Below are positions 42,593-52,700 of a DNA stretch of 54,111 nucleotides, piece after piece; within the stretch, counting starts at the first letter, position 1, and the number at the start of each line of letters is the position of its first letter. Under the pieces are notes generated by a model that saw only the letters and a list, made by a program, of their open reading frames with translations, was not told the DNA's origin and made no database searches. The stretch comes from Alphaproteobacteria bacterium. GTDB taxonomy: Bacteria > Pseudomonadota > Alphaproteobacteria > Rhodospirillales > Rhodospirillaceae. The stretch lies in assembly GCA_030835385.1 (NCBI GenBank), contig JAURPI010000026.1, positions 1 to 54,111 of the forward strand. Reading direction: 5' to 3'. Both the position numbers and the translations under genes were made by a program.

Positions 42593-44665
42593 CTAACCTT
42601 CAACGTTTGAGAAGACGGCAACTTGATCCATCGACTGGCCGATTCGAGCCAGTAAATTGAGATTTGCGATCCGCACTGCCGCGTCATCAGCGTTTACGGT
42701 CACATTTTCAAAGAAAACGTCCAGGGGCTGACGCAACGCCGCAAGGGATGACATAGCGACCGCAAAATCTTCTTTAGAGAGCGCCGCTGACACATCAGCC
42801 TCAATCCCACTCAAAGTGGCTGCGAGACCTTGGGCCTCTTGCTGCTCAAACACAGCCACATCAAATTCGCCCGCAAACGTCGCTTTGTCTTTCTTCTCTT
42901 CAATCCGAACAATGTTGGCCGCCCGTTTATAGGCCGTGAGTAGATTGGACCCATCGTCGCTCTCGAGAAATTTGGCCAACGCCTCAACACGCGCCATCAA
43001 CCGCACCAAATCATCTTCACCACCGACAGCGAACACGGCTGCAATCAGGTCATGCCGTGCTCCACGGTCTTTCAAATATACTTTGAGCCGGTCCGCGAAA
43101 AACGTGAGCAATTCCTGAATTAGAGTCTCTTGCTCGACCTTCAGAACCTTTCCATAGGCTTCATACGCTGAGGCGAACACATCTCTTAAGGTCAGACGAA
43201 GATCATTTTCGAGAATCAAACGGATCACACCTAAAGCAGCTCGTCTCAGCGCATAAGGGTCCTTCGAACCGGTTGGCTTCTGATCAATTCCAAAAAAGCC
43301 AACTAAAGTGTCGACCTTATCCGCGAGTGCAACGCATACGCTGGCTGGTGCTGACGGACAGGAATCTGACGGACCCAGCGGTGAATAGTGTTCAGCAATT
43401 GCGTTGCAGATACCTTCAGCTTCACGGTCTTGCTCGGCATAGTATCGCCCCATCAGACCTTGCAGATCAGGAAACTCGGCAACCATGCCGGTGGACAGAT
43501 CGGCTTTGCATAACTCTGCGGCACGCTTGGCATCGGCTACATCCACATTGCCGAGCTGCTTTGCCAATGACGCCGACAACACTTCTAGTCGGGTTACTTT
43601 TTCCCGAACGGTTCCAAGGTCAGCCTGGAACACGCGCTCACTTAGTTTATCAACACGACTTTCCAGTTTTTGTTGGCGGTCTTGATCCCAGAAAAACTTG
43701 GCGTCGGACAGCCGGGCGCGCAAAACACGCTCATTACCCACAATGATCGCTTTGCCGGCGTCGGGAGTTTCTATATTGGCAACCAATGCATATCTGTTTG
43801 AAAACGCTCCTGCACTGGTCTCCAGAGCGAAGTATTTTTGGTGCTTGCGCATGGCGGAGGTGAGAACCTCCGACGGCACATCCATAAAGTCATCGTCGAT
43901 GGTTCCCAATAAGGGGATCGGCCACTCGACAAGACCTGTGACCTCGTCCAGCAAACCGGAGTCTTCGGGTAAAGTCAAACCTTCGGACTTGGCCAACGAG
44001 GCAATACCATCGGCTATCATGTCACGACGACGGTCTTGGTCGATTACAACCTTCGCCGCCTCCAACTTCTTCAAATAATCGGCTGAATTGGCAACTGTGA
44101 TCGCGCCCGAAGACTGAAAACGATGCCCAACTGTTTCTGCACCGGCTGAAACGCCAGCAAAAGACACCGACACCACCGCACCGTCAAATAAGCATAAAAT
44201 GCCGTGGAGCGGTCGGACCCAGCGGGTGTCGCCTGACGCCCAACGCATAGATTTTGGCCAGGGCAAAGTAGCCAGCGCCGCTTCGATTAAGTCTTTTAGA
44301 ACTTCAGCCGTAGGGCGTCCTTTACGCTCGACCACCGCAAAGTAAAACTGACCCTTTGGTAAGTCGCGCACCTCAGCCTCGTCGACCGATGACAGACCGT
44401 TGGCTTTGAGAAACCCTTCAATGGCTTTCTCGGGCGCACCGACGCCAGGCCCTTTACGTTCATCTGTCACATCGGGCTGTGCCGTGGGCAGATCATCAAT
44501 AACAATGGTCAGGCGGCGTGGCCCAGCGAAGGCATTCAGGCTACCATAACTAAGACCAGCGTCTTTAAGGCCATCGACGATCAATCTTTTCAAGTCACCT
44601 GCGGCCCGCGTTTGCATGCGCGCCGGAATCTCTTCGGAAAGAAGTTCGAGTAAGAGCTCTGCCAC
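42593..44665 (-). CDS. glyS: Glycyl-tRNA synthetase, beta subunit
   Basis: A 690-residue beta subunit of the bacterial alpha2-beta2 glycyl-tRNA synthetase, which charges tRNA-Gly. The N-terminus MAELLLELLSEEIPARMQTR is the family signature. The middle (WGDTRWVRPLHGILCLFDG-type ASGDTRWVRPLHGI, then HRFQSSG) and DKVDTLVGFFGIDQKPTGSK with the YALRRAALGVIRL segment are present; the C-terminal anticodon-binding part contains FFENVTVNADDAAVRIANLNLL. Length fits the family. It follows glyQ by six bases, so both are made together in a fixed ratio. The following gap to ppdK (196 bases) holds hairpins and the operator-like repeat. Confidence 0.97.
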   Translation of the reverse strand: MAELLLELLSEEIPARMQTRAAGDLKRLIVDGLKDAGLSYGSLNAFAGPRRLTIVIDDLPTAQPDVTDERKGPGVGAPEKAIEGFLKANGLSSVDEAEVRDLPKGQFYFAVVERKGRPTAEVLKDLIEAALATLPWPKSMRWASGDTRWVRPLHGILCLFDGAVVSVSFAGVSAGAETVGHRFQSSGAITVANSADYLKKLEAAKVVIDQDRRRDMIADGIASLAKSEGLTLPEDSGLLDEVTGLVEWPIPLLGTIDDDFMDVPSEVLTSAMRKHQKYFALETSAGAFSNRYALVANIETPDAGKAIIVGNERVLRARLSDAKFFWDQDRQQKLESRVDKLSERVFQADLGTVREKVTRLEVLSASLAKQLGNVDVADAKRAAELCKADLSTGMVAEFPDLQGLMGRYYAEQDREAEGICNAIAEHYSPLGPSDSCPSAPASVCVALADKVDTLVGFFGIDQKPTGSKDPYALRRAALGVIRLILENDLRLTLRDVFASAYEAYGKVLKVEQETLIQELLTFFADRLKVYLKDRGARHDLIAAVFAVGGEDDLVRLMARVEALAKFLESDDGSNLLTAYKRAANIVRIEEKKDKATFAGEFDVAVFEQQEAQGLAATLSGIEADVSAALSKEDFAVAMSSLAALRQPLDVFFENVTVNADDAAVRIANLNLLARIGQSMDQVAVFSNVEG

Positions 44666-44671
44666 GACTTA

Positions 44672-45553
44672 CTACTCCCAGTCCGAGGCTTGGCTGATCA
44701 ACCAAGCTTCACAACAGGACTTCGCGAGAGCGCGGACACGACCAATGTAGGCGGCGCGTTCAGTCACACTGATCACGCCGCGCGCATCTAATAGATTAAA
44801 CGCATGGCTGGCCTTGATGCAGTGATCATATGCCGGCAATGCCAAATTGCTATTGAGCAAAGATTGGCATTCCGCCTCTGAGTCAGCGAAATGGCGCAAC
44901 AGCATTTCGGTGTTGGCATGCTCAAAGTTATGGGCGGAATACTCACGCTCGGCTTGCAAGAAAATGTCGCCGTAAGTCACACCATCATCGTTAAACGCTA
45001 GGTCATAGACTCGCTCAACACCCTGAACGTACATGGCCAACCGTTCGAGACCATAGGTCAACTCAACAGAAATAGGTGAGCAATCGATACCACCAACTTG
45101 CTGGAAGTAGGTAAATTGGGTGACCTCCATTCCGTCACACCAAACTTCCCAACCCAAGCCCCAAGCGCCGAGTGTCGGACTTTCCCAATCATCTTCGACG
45201 AAACGGATGTCATGAGCTAACGCATCAATGCCAATAGCCTTCAAACTGTCGAGATAGAGACCTTGAGAGTCCTCCAGAGACGGTTTGAGGATCACCTGAA
45301 ACTGATAGTAGTGCTGGAGCCGGTTCGGGTTTTCTCCGTACCGGCCATCAGTGGGTCGACGTGATGGCTGTACGTAGGCCGCTTTCCACGGCTTCGGGCC
45401 TAACGCCCGCAAGGTCGTGGCGGGATGAAACGTACCGGCACCCATCTCCATATCGTACGGCTGGAGAATGACGCACCCCTGCTCAGCCCAAAAGGACTGA
45501 AGCTTGAGTATGAGGCCCTGAAAACTGGGCGCCTGGGTCTGCGTGGCCGCCAT
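44672..45553 (-). CDS. glyQ: Glycyl-tRNA synthetase, alpha subunit
   Basis: A 293-residue catalytic subunit of the class II, heterotetrameric glycyl-tRNA synthetase. The start [20 protein letters not shown], then [23 protein letters not shown], is the motif region of the family; the ATP and glycine site includes [20 protein letters not shown] and, further on, [12 protein letters not shown]. Length is normal. It precedes glyS by six bases. Upstream, 127 bases without a gene separate it from a small membrane protein gene. Confidence 0.98.
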   Translation of the reverse strand: MAATQTQAPSFQGLILKLQSFWAEQGCVILQPYDMEMGAGTFHPATTLRALGPKPWKAAYVQPSRRPTDGRYGENPNRLQHYYQFQVILKPSLEDSQGLYLDSLKAIGIDALAHDIRFVEDDWESPTLGAWGLGWEVWCDGMEVTQFTYFQQVGGIDCSPISVELTYGLERLAMYVQGVERVYDLAFNDDGVTYGDIFLQAEREYSAHNFEHANTEMLLRHFADSEAECQSLLNSNLALPAYDHCIKASHAFNLLDARGVISVTERAAYIGRVRALAKSCCEAWLISQASDWE

Positions 45554-45680
45554 GGATAAAGTCCACTTGGTGTTAACTGATCACAAGAGACGAAAACCTC
45601 TTGGGCGGCGCAAGCTACTCGTCGATTCGGCTGGAATCAAGCACTCACCTTGGCTTAGCCACTTATCGCCAAAGCCAGAC

Positions 45681-45953
45681 TTAGGCCTGCATCGGGCAAT
45701 CTTTAGGCGCCCGCCCACAACCCGGGTTTAAACCAGTCGCCACATAAGCCCCACAACTGGGGCAAGCGGTCAGGTCCTCAACCTTTTCGGCGTTCTGATT
45801 TGATGTTTCATCAGCTGTGTCTTGCGTCTTATTTACGCGCGGTTTCGATCTAGGCTCTCCACCTGAAATCATATTTATTTTTCTGCAGATCCACCAAACG
45901 ACGGCAATCATGACAGCAGTAAAGAGGAGCTTCGAAAGGCTAAACCCGAACAT
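45681..45953 (-). CDS. Small membrane-anchored zinc-ribbon-like protein
   Basis: A 90-residue protein with one N-terminal membrane helix (LSKLLFTAVMIAVVWWICRK, residues 6-25), a charged linker, and a Cys-rich end, CPSCGAYVATGLNPGCGRAP then DCPMQA. The CPxCGxYV...CGR..DCP pattern is like a family of short conserved bacterial proteins of unknown function. The Cys pairs may bind zinc. It lies 11 bases after the S49 peptidase gene, so they are probably in one transcript and it might be a partner of that peptidase or of the membrane; this is inference. Confidence 0.8.
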   Translation of the reverse strand: MFGFSLSKLLFTAVMIAVVWWICRKINMISGGEPRSKPRVNKTQDTADETSNQNAEKVEDLTACPSCGAYVATGLNPGCGRAPKDCPMQA

Positions 45954-45964
45954 GAATACCTATC

Positions 45965-46834
45965 CTAAAGACCGAACCGTGCCCACAACGCGCGCTCCTC
46001 AGCTGCGGCAATGAGATCACGAGACCAATTCGTACCTGTCATCATGTCGGCCCCGCCGAATCGACGTTGTAGCCATCCTCCCTGCCGCTGAACTGGCATG
46101 AAGCGAACTTTTTCACCAAGCTTCTCTCTCATCACCGACCGCATCTCTCCCAGACCATCAACCAAGCCTTTCTTAATAGCCCGTTCGCCCGTCCAAACAT
46201 CGCCGTTAAAGAGAGTCTTGTCTGCACCTTTGAGTTTGTCGCCTCTGCGAGACTTTATGTAAGCCTTAAACTGCTCGTGAATGTCCTTTTGTAAATCGAG
46301 CAGGCGCTTGACATCGTCAGGGTTCTCCGCCTTGAACGGATCAAGCATACTTTTGTTGTCGCCTTGAGCATAAACACGACGCTCAACGCCAATTTTTTCA
46401 AGCAACTCTGGAAAACCAAACGTGGCAGCAATGACACCCACCGACCCAACAATAGACATGGGGTCCGCGTAAATCTCATCGGCTGAACACGCCAACCAAT
46501 ACCCGCCTGATGCTGCAACGTCCTCGGTAAACGCGTAGACCGGAATCTCTTTTTCATCGGACAACTGGCGAATACGACTTGCAATCAACGATGACTGCAC
46601 CGGCGACCCACCCGGTGAATTTATCTGGAGTGCAACAGCGCACACACCGCGCTTCCCAAACGCGCGGCGCAACGGCATCTCCAGAGAGGCCATATTCAAA
46701 CTGCGGCGACCGATGCCAGATGACATCCCTATTGCGCCGTTCAGTTTCACTACGCTCACAAGAGGTGAAGACCCCCGCACCATCGAGCCCCCGAAACGCG
46801 CCGCAAACTGATTAAAGTGACCAATAATTGCCAT
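45965..46834 (-). CDS. S49 family peptidase (SppA/SohB-like)
   Basis: A 289-residue serine protease of the signal-peptide-peptidase A family. The catalytic dyad is Ser109 in VAASGGYW and Lys161 in QGDNKSMLDPF. LQINSPGGSPVQS (69-81) is the substrate-positioning motif, and SIVGSVGVI another conserved strand. It has no strong transmembrane N-terminus in this start choice. I chose ATG 46834 because it lies after the stop of the upstream gene; in-frame codons extend to 46936 within that gene. The family degrades cleaved signal peptides or membrane proteins at the cytoplasmic membrane. Gene order with the methyltransferase and DUF2007 genes is typical of alphaproteobacteria. Confidence 0.92.
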   Translation of the reverse strand: MAIIGHFNQFAARFGGSMVRGSSPLVSVVKLNGAIGMSSGIGRRSLNMASLEMPLRRAFGKRGVCAVALQINSPGGSPVQSSLIASRIRQLSDEKEIPVYAFTEDVAASGGYWLACSADEIYADPMSIVGSVGVIAATFGFPELLEKIGVERRVYAQGDNKSMLDPFKAENPDDVKRLLDLQKDIHEQFKAYIKSRRGDKLKGADKTLFNGDVWTGERAIKKGLVDGLGEMRSVMREKLGEKVRFMPVQRQGGWLQRRFGGADMMTGTNWSRDLIAAAEERALWARFGL

Positions 46835-46865
46835 AGGCACAGCATAGACGCAGGAAACCAATAGG

Positions 46866-47615
46866 TTAAGAGACGAACTGTAACGCCTCTCCGCCTCTAA
46901 GAATGGCAGCTGCCTCATCGGTATAAGCATCGTCATCAGAATGAAGAACGAGACCAGGACTCAGGGTGGTCGGCGACTTGCGGTCCTTCAGGGCAGTGAC
47001 AATGACCCGCTTCGCCACCATATTCGCTTTGGGCCATAACGGGATTACCACAATGGATCCACAGCCGGACAACGCCTGAATAATATCAGCCAAACGCTCG
47101 GCCCGGTGAATAATAGAAAATTGCCCGCCTCGCTTTAGCAAGGACACACATTGCGTAATCCAATACCGGAGCGACAAATCTGTAACGGCGTGGGTAGCAT
47201 CTTGGCCTGGCCGATCGGGGACTGTTCCCACTTCAAAAAATGGAGGGTTGGTCATCACGGCGTCGCAGGCGCCGATCAACCTCTCAGGTGGCTTTGCTAA
47301 ATCACCAACAACGACCTCGGCCCGCGGTAAGAACTCATTTTCTTTGATGCCCCGTCGGGCCAAATCAGCGAAAGGTTCATGTTGCTCAAGCCCGATGCCA
47401 CGGACACCGGCTAAGCGAGACAACAGACAGAACAGGGCTGCGCCCGTTCCACACCCAACGTCTACAACGGTCGACCCAGGCGCCGGAGAGATCGACGCCG
47501 CCAACAGGACGGGGTCTATTGCTACACGGTACCCCTCCTCTGGCTGAACAATCTTGACCCGTCCGCCATGGAGCGTATCGACGGTGGGTATAGTCCCTAT
47601 AGCCTGAGGGGTCAT
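46866..47615 (-). CDS. N6-adenine methyltransferase, TrmN6-like
   Basis: A 249-residue class I methyltransferase. SAM binds at VDVGCGTG (51-58); NPPFF (123-127) is the catalytic motif IV of N6-adenine methylases. The family includes the enzyme that methylates A37 of tRNA1(Val) (TrmN6/YfiC), so tRNA modification is the most likely role. Others of the family methylate different RNAs. I set the start at ATG 47615, which overlaps the stop of the DUF2007 gene (ATGA); an in-frame codon at 47633 would run into that gene. The gene lies between the DUF2007 gene and the S49 peptidase gene in one direction. Confidence 0.88.
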   Translation of the reverse strand: MTPQAIGTIPTVDTLHGGRVKIVQPEEGYRVAIDPVLLAASISPAPGSTVVDVGCGTGAALFCLLSRLAGVRGIGLEQHEPFADLARRGIKENEFLPRAEVVVGDLAKPPERLIGACDAVMTNPPFFEVGTVPDRPGQDATHAVTDLSLRYWITQCVSLLKRGGQFSIIHRAERLADIIQALSGCGSIVVIPLWPKANMVAKRVIVTALKDRKSPTTLSPGLVLHSDDDAYTDEAAAILRGGEALQFVS

Positions 47616-47827
47616 TGAACATAATCGGGACAAATGGCACGTGCCACTTCAGTGGCGGGTTCGTAATCCTCGGCCAGCACCATAAGACGTCGAGGAAAAG
47701 GGTCTATGCCGCCATAGGTGCTCGAAATATCGCCATCAAATTCGAAGGCTTCGATACCTTCGGCGGACAAGGCAGCTTTAAGAGCCGACATCACGACAAT
47801 ATCAGTGGTGCGGATAAGTTCTTTCAT
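47612..47827 (-). CDS. DUF2007 family protein
   Basis: A 71-residue protein beginning MKELIRTTDIVVMSALKAAL. DUF2007 proteins are small and act as predicted signal-transducing or regulatory partners, with no known target. The start at ATG 47827 is supported by the family's usual MKELLRTND-like N-terminus; upstream in-frame codons to 47938 overlap the promoter of the divergent synthase. It is coupled by overlapping stop and start to the methyltransferase gene. The pattern is conserved in alphaproteobacteria next to a polyprenyl synthase. Confidence 0.88.
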   Translation of the reverse strand: MKELIRTTDIVVMSALKAALSAEGIEAFEFDGDISSTYGGIDPFPRRLMVLAEDYEPATEVARAICPDYVQ

Positions 47828-47968
47828 GGGCTGCACGGTGAGGCCTGATGCCAAAAATGGCAAGACCCTGGGAATGCGGCTTGGTTGCTCCACCACAACG
47901 AGGCCCTTATGCTTTGTAGCGGAAGGGCCAGGCGGCAAAATTCAGAACAAAGAAAAGGGTAGTCTCTC

Positions 47969-48988
47969 GTGGCGACCATCGTTCAACTAGATAACAGACG
48001 GGCCGGACCGGCCGAACCACTCGATGCGCTGATTGCGCTCGTGGAAGACGATCTCAAGGCTGTCAATCAAACGATTGTCGACCGGATGCACAGCCCGGTC
48101 GCACTGATTCCTCAATTGGCCGGACACATTGTTGCAGCCGGCGGCAAGCGGTTACGACCCCTCCTCACCCTGGCCGCAGCAAAATTGTGCGGGTACACAG
48201 AGAAACGCCACATCAAATTGGCGACCTGTGTTGAATTCATACACACGGCAACGCTGCTCCACGATGACGTGGTGGATGACAGTGAGTTGCGCCGTGGACA
48301 ATCCAGTGCCAACGCGTTGTGGGGCAATCAGCCCAGCGTGCTCGTAGGGGATTTTCTTTTCAGTCGTGCCTTCGAACTGATGGTTGAAGACGGATCACTC
48401 AAAGTGCTGGGCATTCTTTCTGGTGCGTCTTCGATTATCGCTGAAGGCGAAGTCCATCAGTTGATGACAACCAACGACACAGAAACCAGTGAGGCGCAGT
48501 ACCTAGAAGTGGTTCAGGCGAAAACCGCAGAATTGTTTGCTGCCGCGTCTCGTATCGGTGCGGTCGTTGCCGACCGGCCTGAAGTGGAAGAAGAAGCACT
48601 GCAAGTCTATGGGCTTAATCTCGGCATCGCTTTTCAACTCATTGACGACGTACTCGACTATTCAGCGAAGCAGGCTGAACTCGGCAAAACGATTGGTGAT
48701 GATTTCCGCGAAGGAAAAATCACTTTGCCTGTCATTCTTGCCTTCCGCCGTGGGGATGATGATGAACGCGCCTTTTGGCATCGCTGTCTTCACGACCTTG
48801 AACAAGGTGACGAAGAACTCTCGCACGCGCTCAGCCTTATGGAAAAACATGGCAGCCTGACCGACACCATTCATCGGGCTCAGCACTACGGTGATGTTGC
48901 GCGAGACGCGCTCGGTATCTTCCCAGACAGCCCGGTAAAGACAGTCCTCATCGACATCATCGATTTCTGTATAAAACGGGCCTACTAA
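47969..48988 (+). CDS. ispB: Long-chain polyprenyl diphosphate synthase
   Basis: A 339-residue trans-prenyltransferase that builds the octa-, nona- or decaprenyl tail of ubiquinone from farnesyl diphosphate and isopentenyl diphosphate. Both Asp-rich motifs are present: LLHDDVVDD (DDxxD at 99-103) and QLIDDVLDY (about 222). GGKRLRP (59-65) binds isopentenyl diphosphate. Chain length cannot be read from the sequence. It starts at GTG 47969, with AAGGG about ten bases upstream, and is divergent from the DUF2007 gene (141 bases). The tRNA-Pro gene follows 97 bases downstream. Confidence 0.93.
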   Translation: MATIVQLDNRRAGPAEPLDALIALVEDDLKAVNQTIVDRMHSPVALIPQLAGHIVAAGGKRLRPLLTLAAAKLCGYTEKRHIKLATCVEFIHTATLLHDDVVDDSELRRGQSSANALWGNQPSVLVGDFLFSRAFELMVEDGSLKVLGILSGASSIIAEGEVHQLMTTNDTETSEAQYLEVVQAKTAELFAAASRIGAVVADRPEVEEEALQVYGLNLGIAFQLIDDVLDYSAKQAELGKTIGDDFREGKITLPVILAFRRGDDDERAFWHRCLHDLEQGDEELSHALSLMEKHGSLTDTIHRAQHYGDVARDALGIFPDSPVKTVLIDIIDFCIKRAY

Positions 48989-49085
48989 GCCACAGCTACG
49001 GACACATCTTGCGCCAAAACTAGGCCAGCGGTATAAGCCGGACCGCGTACCACCCACCTTATGAAGTTGGTGATCGACGCCGGGA

Positions 49086-49162
49086 CGGAGTGTAGCTCAG
49101 CCAGGTAGAGCACTGCCTTCGGGAGGCAGGGGCCGGAGGTTCGAATCCTCTCACTCCGACCA
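49086..49162 (+). tRNA. tRNA-Pro (anticodon CGG)
   Basis: A full cloverleaf with encoded CCA. The acceptor stem is CGGAGTG / CACTCCG, the anticodon stem CTGCC / GGCAG closes loop TTCGGGA with anticodon CGG at 49120-49122, the T arm is GGAGGTTCGAATCCTCT, and the discriminator is A. C1-G72 and the CGG anticodon identify tRNA-Pro. Immediately 3' the sequence turns A+T-rich and leads to a defence operon, so its 3' end may be an integration site. Confidence 0.97.
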
Positions 49163-49722
49163 ATTAAACATTTAAAATCAATAACTTAAGAATCAGGCAA
49201 ACTCGTCTGATTTGCTTCATGGTGTTCTGGTGGTGCTGCTTTTTTCGCGCATAAAAATGAAGACGTCACACTTCAATGAAGCGTCTCTTCAGTGGTCTTT
49301 ACAGAAAGCATGCGAATCGCGTCGATCACCTTTAACTAAGCCCGCTCGCCACCTGCATCACCATCGTCTAGTAGTCTATCTGCCCGGCCTGCCGCACCGG
49401 GCTCGACCTCCGCTACTTGCGATCGAATATGCACCTTAAAGGCATATTGCTATAGGACACTTGCTCGTAAAGTTTTCGGCACGGATTACTCGGAAAACCA
49501 AGCCTGTTTGAATTATTGATCTTATTGGTGGGCGCACAAGAGCTCGAACCTAATGTCCGTTAATTAAGCTTAAGAAAGCAAAGATGGTCAAAAACGAATG
49601 ACGATCAGAAAGGGCCGCAAATCAGAGCCTTTGATACAATTACAATATCGCCAGATTTGTCATCTGGCTCTCTGTTTTCGGACTGAAGTGCATCACAGTT
49701 AATAAATAGAAGGTTAGGATTC
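49163..49722. other. Gene-poor spacer between tRNA-Pro and the defence operon
   Basis: I find no convincing gene in these 560 bases; a 75-codon plus-strand ORF (49212-49439) has no recognisable features. There are several hairpins: GCCAGAT-TTGTC-ATCTGGC (49650-49668), a small GCCCGG/CCGGGC one (49382-49402), and GTTAGG-ATT-CCTAAC (49713-49727), which spans the stop codon of the ATPase gene and is followed on the minus strand by a T/A-rich run, a possible weak terminator. Such spacers commonly mark the margin of an integrated island. No integrase gene or direct repeat of the tRNA end was seen inside the window. Confidence 0.5.
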
Positions 49723-52700
49723 CTAACTCAGTTCCTTGTCAATAAAACCTAACGTGTTCGCGTTTTCAAGAAGCGTCCTCGATTTACCCTTATCAATCCC
49801 ACCTGGGACATCTGCATCTATCTCCAACTTTATCTCTACTGACGCACCAGCTATCGTTGTGAGCTGTTCAATTATGCCCTCAACGACCTGATGAATCTCT
49901 TTGGCAGGCCTGTCTGACGAAATCATAACAGCGCCTAAAAACCTAGTAGGTAGTTTTTCATCATCAACTGTTTCAGGCTTATCACTTGGTGGTCTATCAC
50001 CAAATCCGTCAGGTTCAGGGCCGTCACCAAAATCATCGCCAGCTTCTTCAGGAATTTTTGGCAAGTGTGCCTCAGCGATTGCTGGCCGGACAATCATAGA
50101 CTCCCCGTCAATCACGACCGGTACCGCGGCCTGCTTAATTGCAATCCCGGCATAGGTTCGGTTTTCTTCATCCCATCGCTCTGCGTAAGCGAAGGGGCCA
50201 GGTATCATTCCACTAATGGAAGCCAAAACAGTCTTGGTCAACACATCACTATTCTTAAGTCGTGGTAGATAGTTATATCGATTCAGATACTCCCACAGGT
50301 CTTTCAAAAGTATGTGATCTTTTCCATTCCATATGTATTTTTGCAGTTCTCTATCTAGACGCGCTGGCCCTAACTCAGGCAACAGCCCCTCATCACTTAC
50401 TAGCTTCTTGCTCGCTCTGGACAATAGCCCATCCTGCGCTGAAATTTTCGCGGTAATCCATTCGACCTCAGCTTGGGCATTATCTTGCCAAGGATAAATG
50501 AGATAACACCAAGCTTCCTTCAGGCGTGTCTTGATCGTCTCACTTGCCTCATTGGATTTAGCCTTGGCCAATGCGCTATCGCTTTGAGTAAGATTCAGGC
50601 GCTCGGTTTCGCGAACAATCTCTGCCCAGGCGAGCGAAGCGCGCATGGCTTCTTTTAGGTTATCAATCTGGCGCATCTCGGCCGCAAAAAACACAAGGGT
50701 ATTCCGATTGATCCGCGATGTTGTTCCACGCTGCAGCAGAATATCTTTGGCCTCTGTCATTGCGTTTGAGCCGTCACGGCCTGAGTGCGGATGTGCTACA
50801 CCTAAAACAACTGCGCGAACACCGCCAGGTTCGTCGGGAACGTCAGCGGACGTACCAGGTGTTACTTGAACTGTGTCAAAGTGCCCTCTATCAGTAATTC
50901 CATTGATATAGGTTGCGAGCGTCTTGTCTATTTCGACCAAGACCAGTGCTTCGTCTAACTGCTGAGCTCGGTCTGAAGCAATCCGATTTAGGCTGGCAGA
51001 CATGGAATACCAGTAGCGACCTAGGTCACTATGCATAAACTTTGCTTGGTTGGATAAACGCCTGAGAGCATCACTAAAAATCGCTGGCCGTTCGCCAGGT
51101 TGCACAACACCGAGATTTATTTGCTTGTCATCCAAACCCTTGTTCTCTTGACCTTTCATAGGCGCCGTCCCCATAAAGATGGAGCGCGCCACACGGCGTG
51201 TTGCGGAATAACGATTCAGGTTAGGTGCAGCTTGATCTATTTTATAAGGCGTAGAAGAGGCACCATCCACATCAGCAGCAATAATTGACTGCCAGGTAAC
51301 ATCCAAATAGTGAAGCAGTTCCGGCTCTACACGAGCTGAACTGATAGCCATACTGCCTGGCATAATCATTACTGATGGGTCATTGTTCATCCATAGTTCG
51401 TGAATAACCTGAGCCATCAGGCGAAGCACACCCCGTGTCCGCTGAAATTTTTCAAGTGAACCCCAACCTGTGTAAAGCTGATCGAAAAGCTCAGGATGAA
51501 TAGGGTAAGCTTTTTCTAACTTTCGACGGTAATCCTCATCTGCGCACCCTTGGGGAAAGTCGTTTGAGTTGTCACGGTATAGTTTGCCAAACTGCTTTAA
51601 CGTGTTGTCTCTATGATGAAACCTGTCTCCAGGAATTTCCTTGAAAAGGCGGCGCCGAACGATCTCGTAGCTCTCATCCTGTGATGCTGGACGCCAAGGC
51701 GACTCAACCCTTGAGAATGTCTGCTTTAAGCGTGTTAAAGCCTCTTGACCTCCTTCCCCCCCAACTTCAATTTGGGAGGCAGGCAATGACGCCACGAGCA
51801 GGGTGCCAGGACTCGCTTTAACTGCCTCTGTGAGAGACTGTACGAATGAAAGATTAGCATCAAAGGAACCAGAGGGCAGGCCATCTACTTTGTAAATCTG
51901 GCGAAGATAAGCTACCCATTCGTCTATGAGTATTAAGCACGGCGCGCACTTCTTAAAAAGCTCTTCCAGTAAATTCGAGCCAGGCGCAATCCCCTTAGCA
52001 TCGTTTTCCGCAACCATCTTAAATGCGTCTTCGCCGCCTAGTTGCCACGCGAGTTCCCCCCATGTGGTTCGAACTTCTTGCCCATCTTTAAGCTTAATTA
52101 TATCCTGTGGGCCTCTAGAAGTGCCTACGAGTACAGCCCGCCCCACCTTATCGGGCACTGTTAAATCGTTCATAGATAGCAGTTGATCAAGGCCGGAAAG
52201 ATCATCTGTAGGAGCGCTACCGATCATGTGATATAGCGCCAACATTGAATGAGTTTTACCTCCCCCAAAGTTTGTTTGCAGTTCAACAACCGGATCACCG
52301 CCGGAATTGGAAAATCTTTTTGCAGCGCCGACTAAGAGAGTGCTGAGACCATCTGTAAGATACGTCCTACTAAAAAATTCACGCGGGTCTCTATACTCAG
52401 ATGGTGCACTTCCGTTATGCACTTTGCCTAGGTCTGCAGCAAACTCTGCCTGCTGGAATTCACCGGTAGCCACATCCTGATGTGGCTCTACTACTTCGCG
52501 CCACGGCATTAAACCAGCAACCGTTTCGACTGAAATCTCAGACTTTTGAGATTTCTTGCGTTCCTCATTCCGCTGAAGTTCTGTGAACTTTGTGCGTAAG
52601 ATCGTATCACGCATCTTACTTAGTTGATTCGCTGTCTCTCCGGCACTGATTGCGTCCATCAATCGCCTCATAGAGTCTAGAGCTCGCTCAGCGTCGTCGT

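Noticed and set aside
49212-49439. 75-codon plus-strand ORF after tRNA-Pro
   Set aside because: Composition is odd (many His, Arg, Pro, Leu), without any motif or ribosome-binding site, in a gene-poor spacer.
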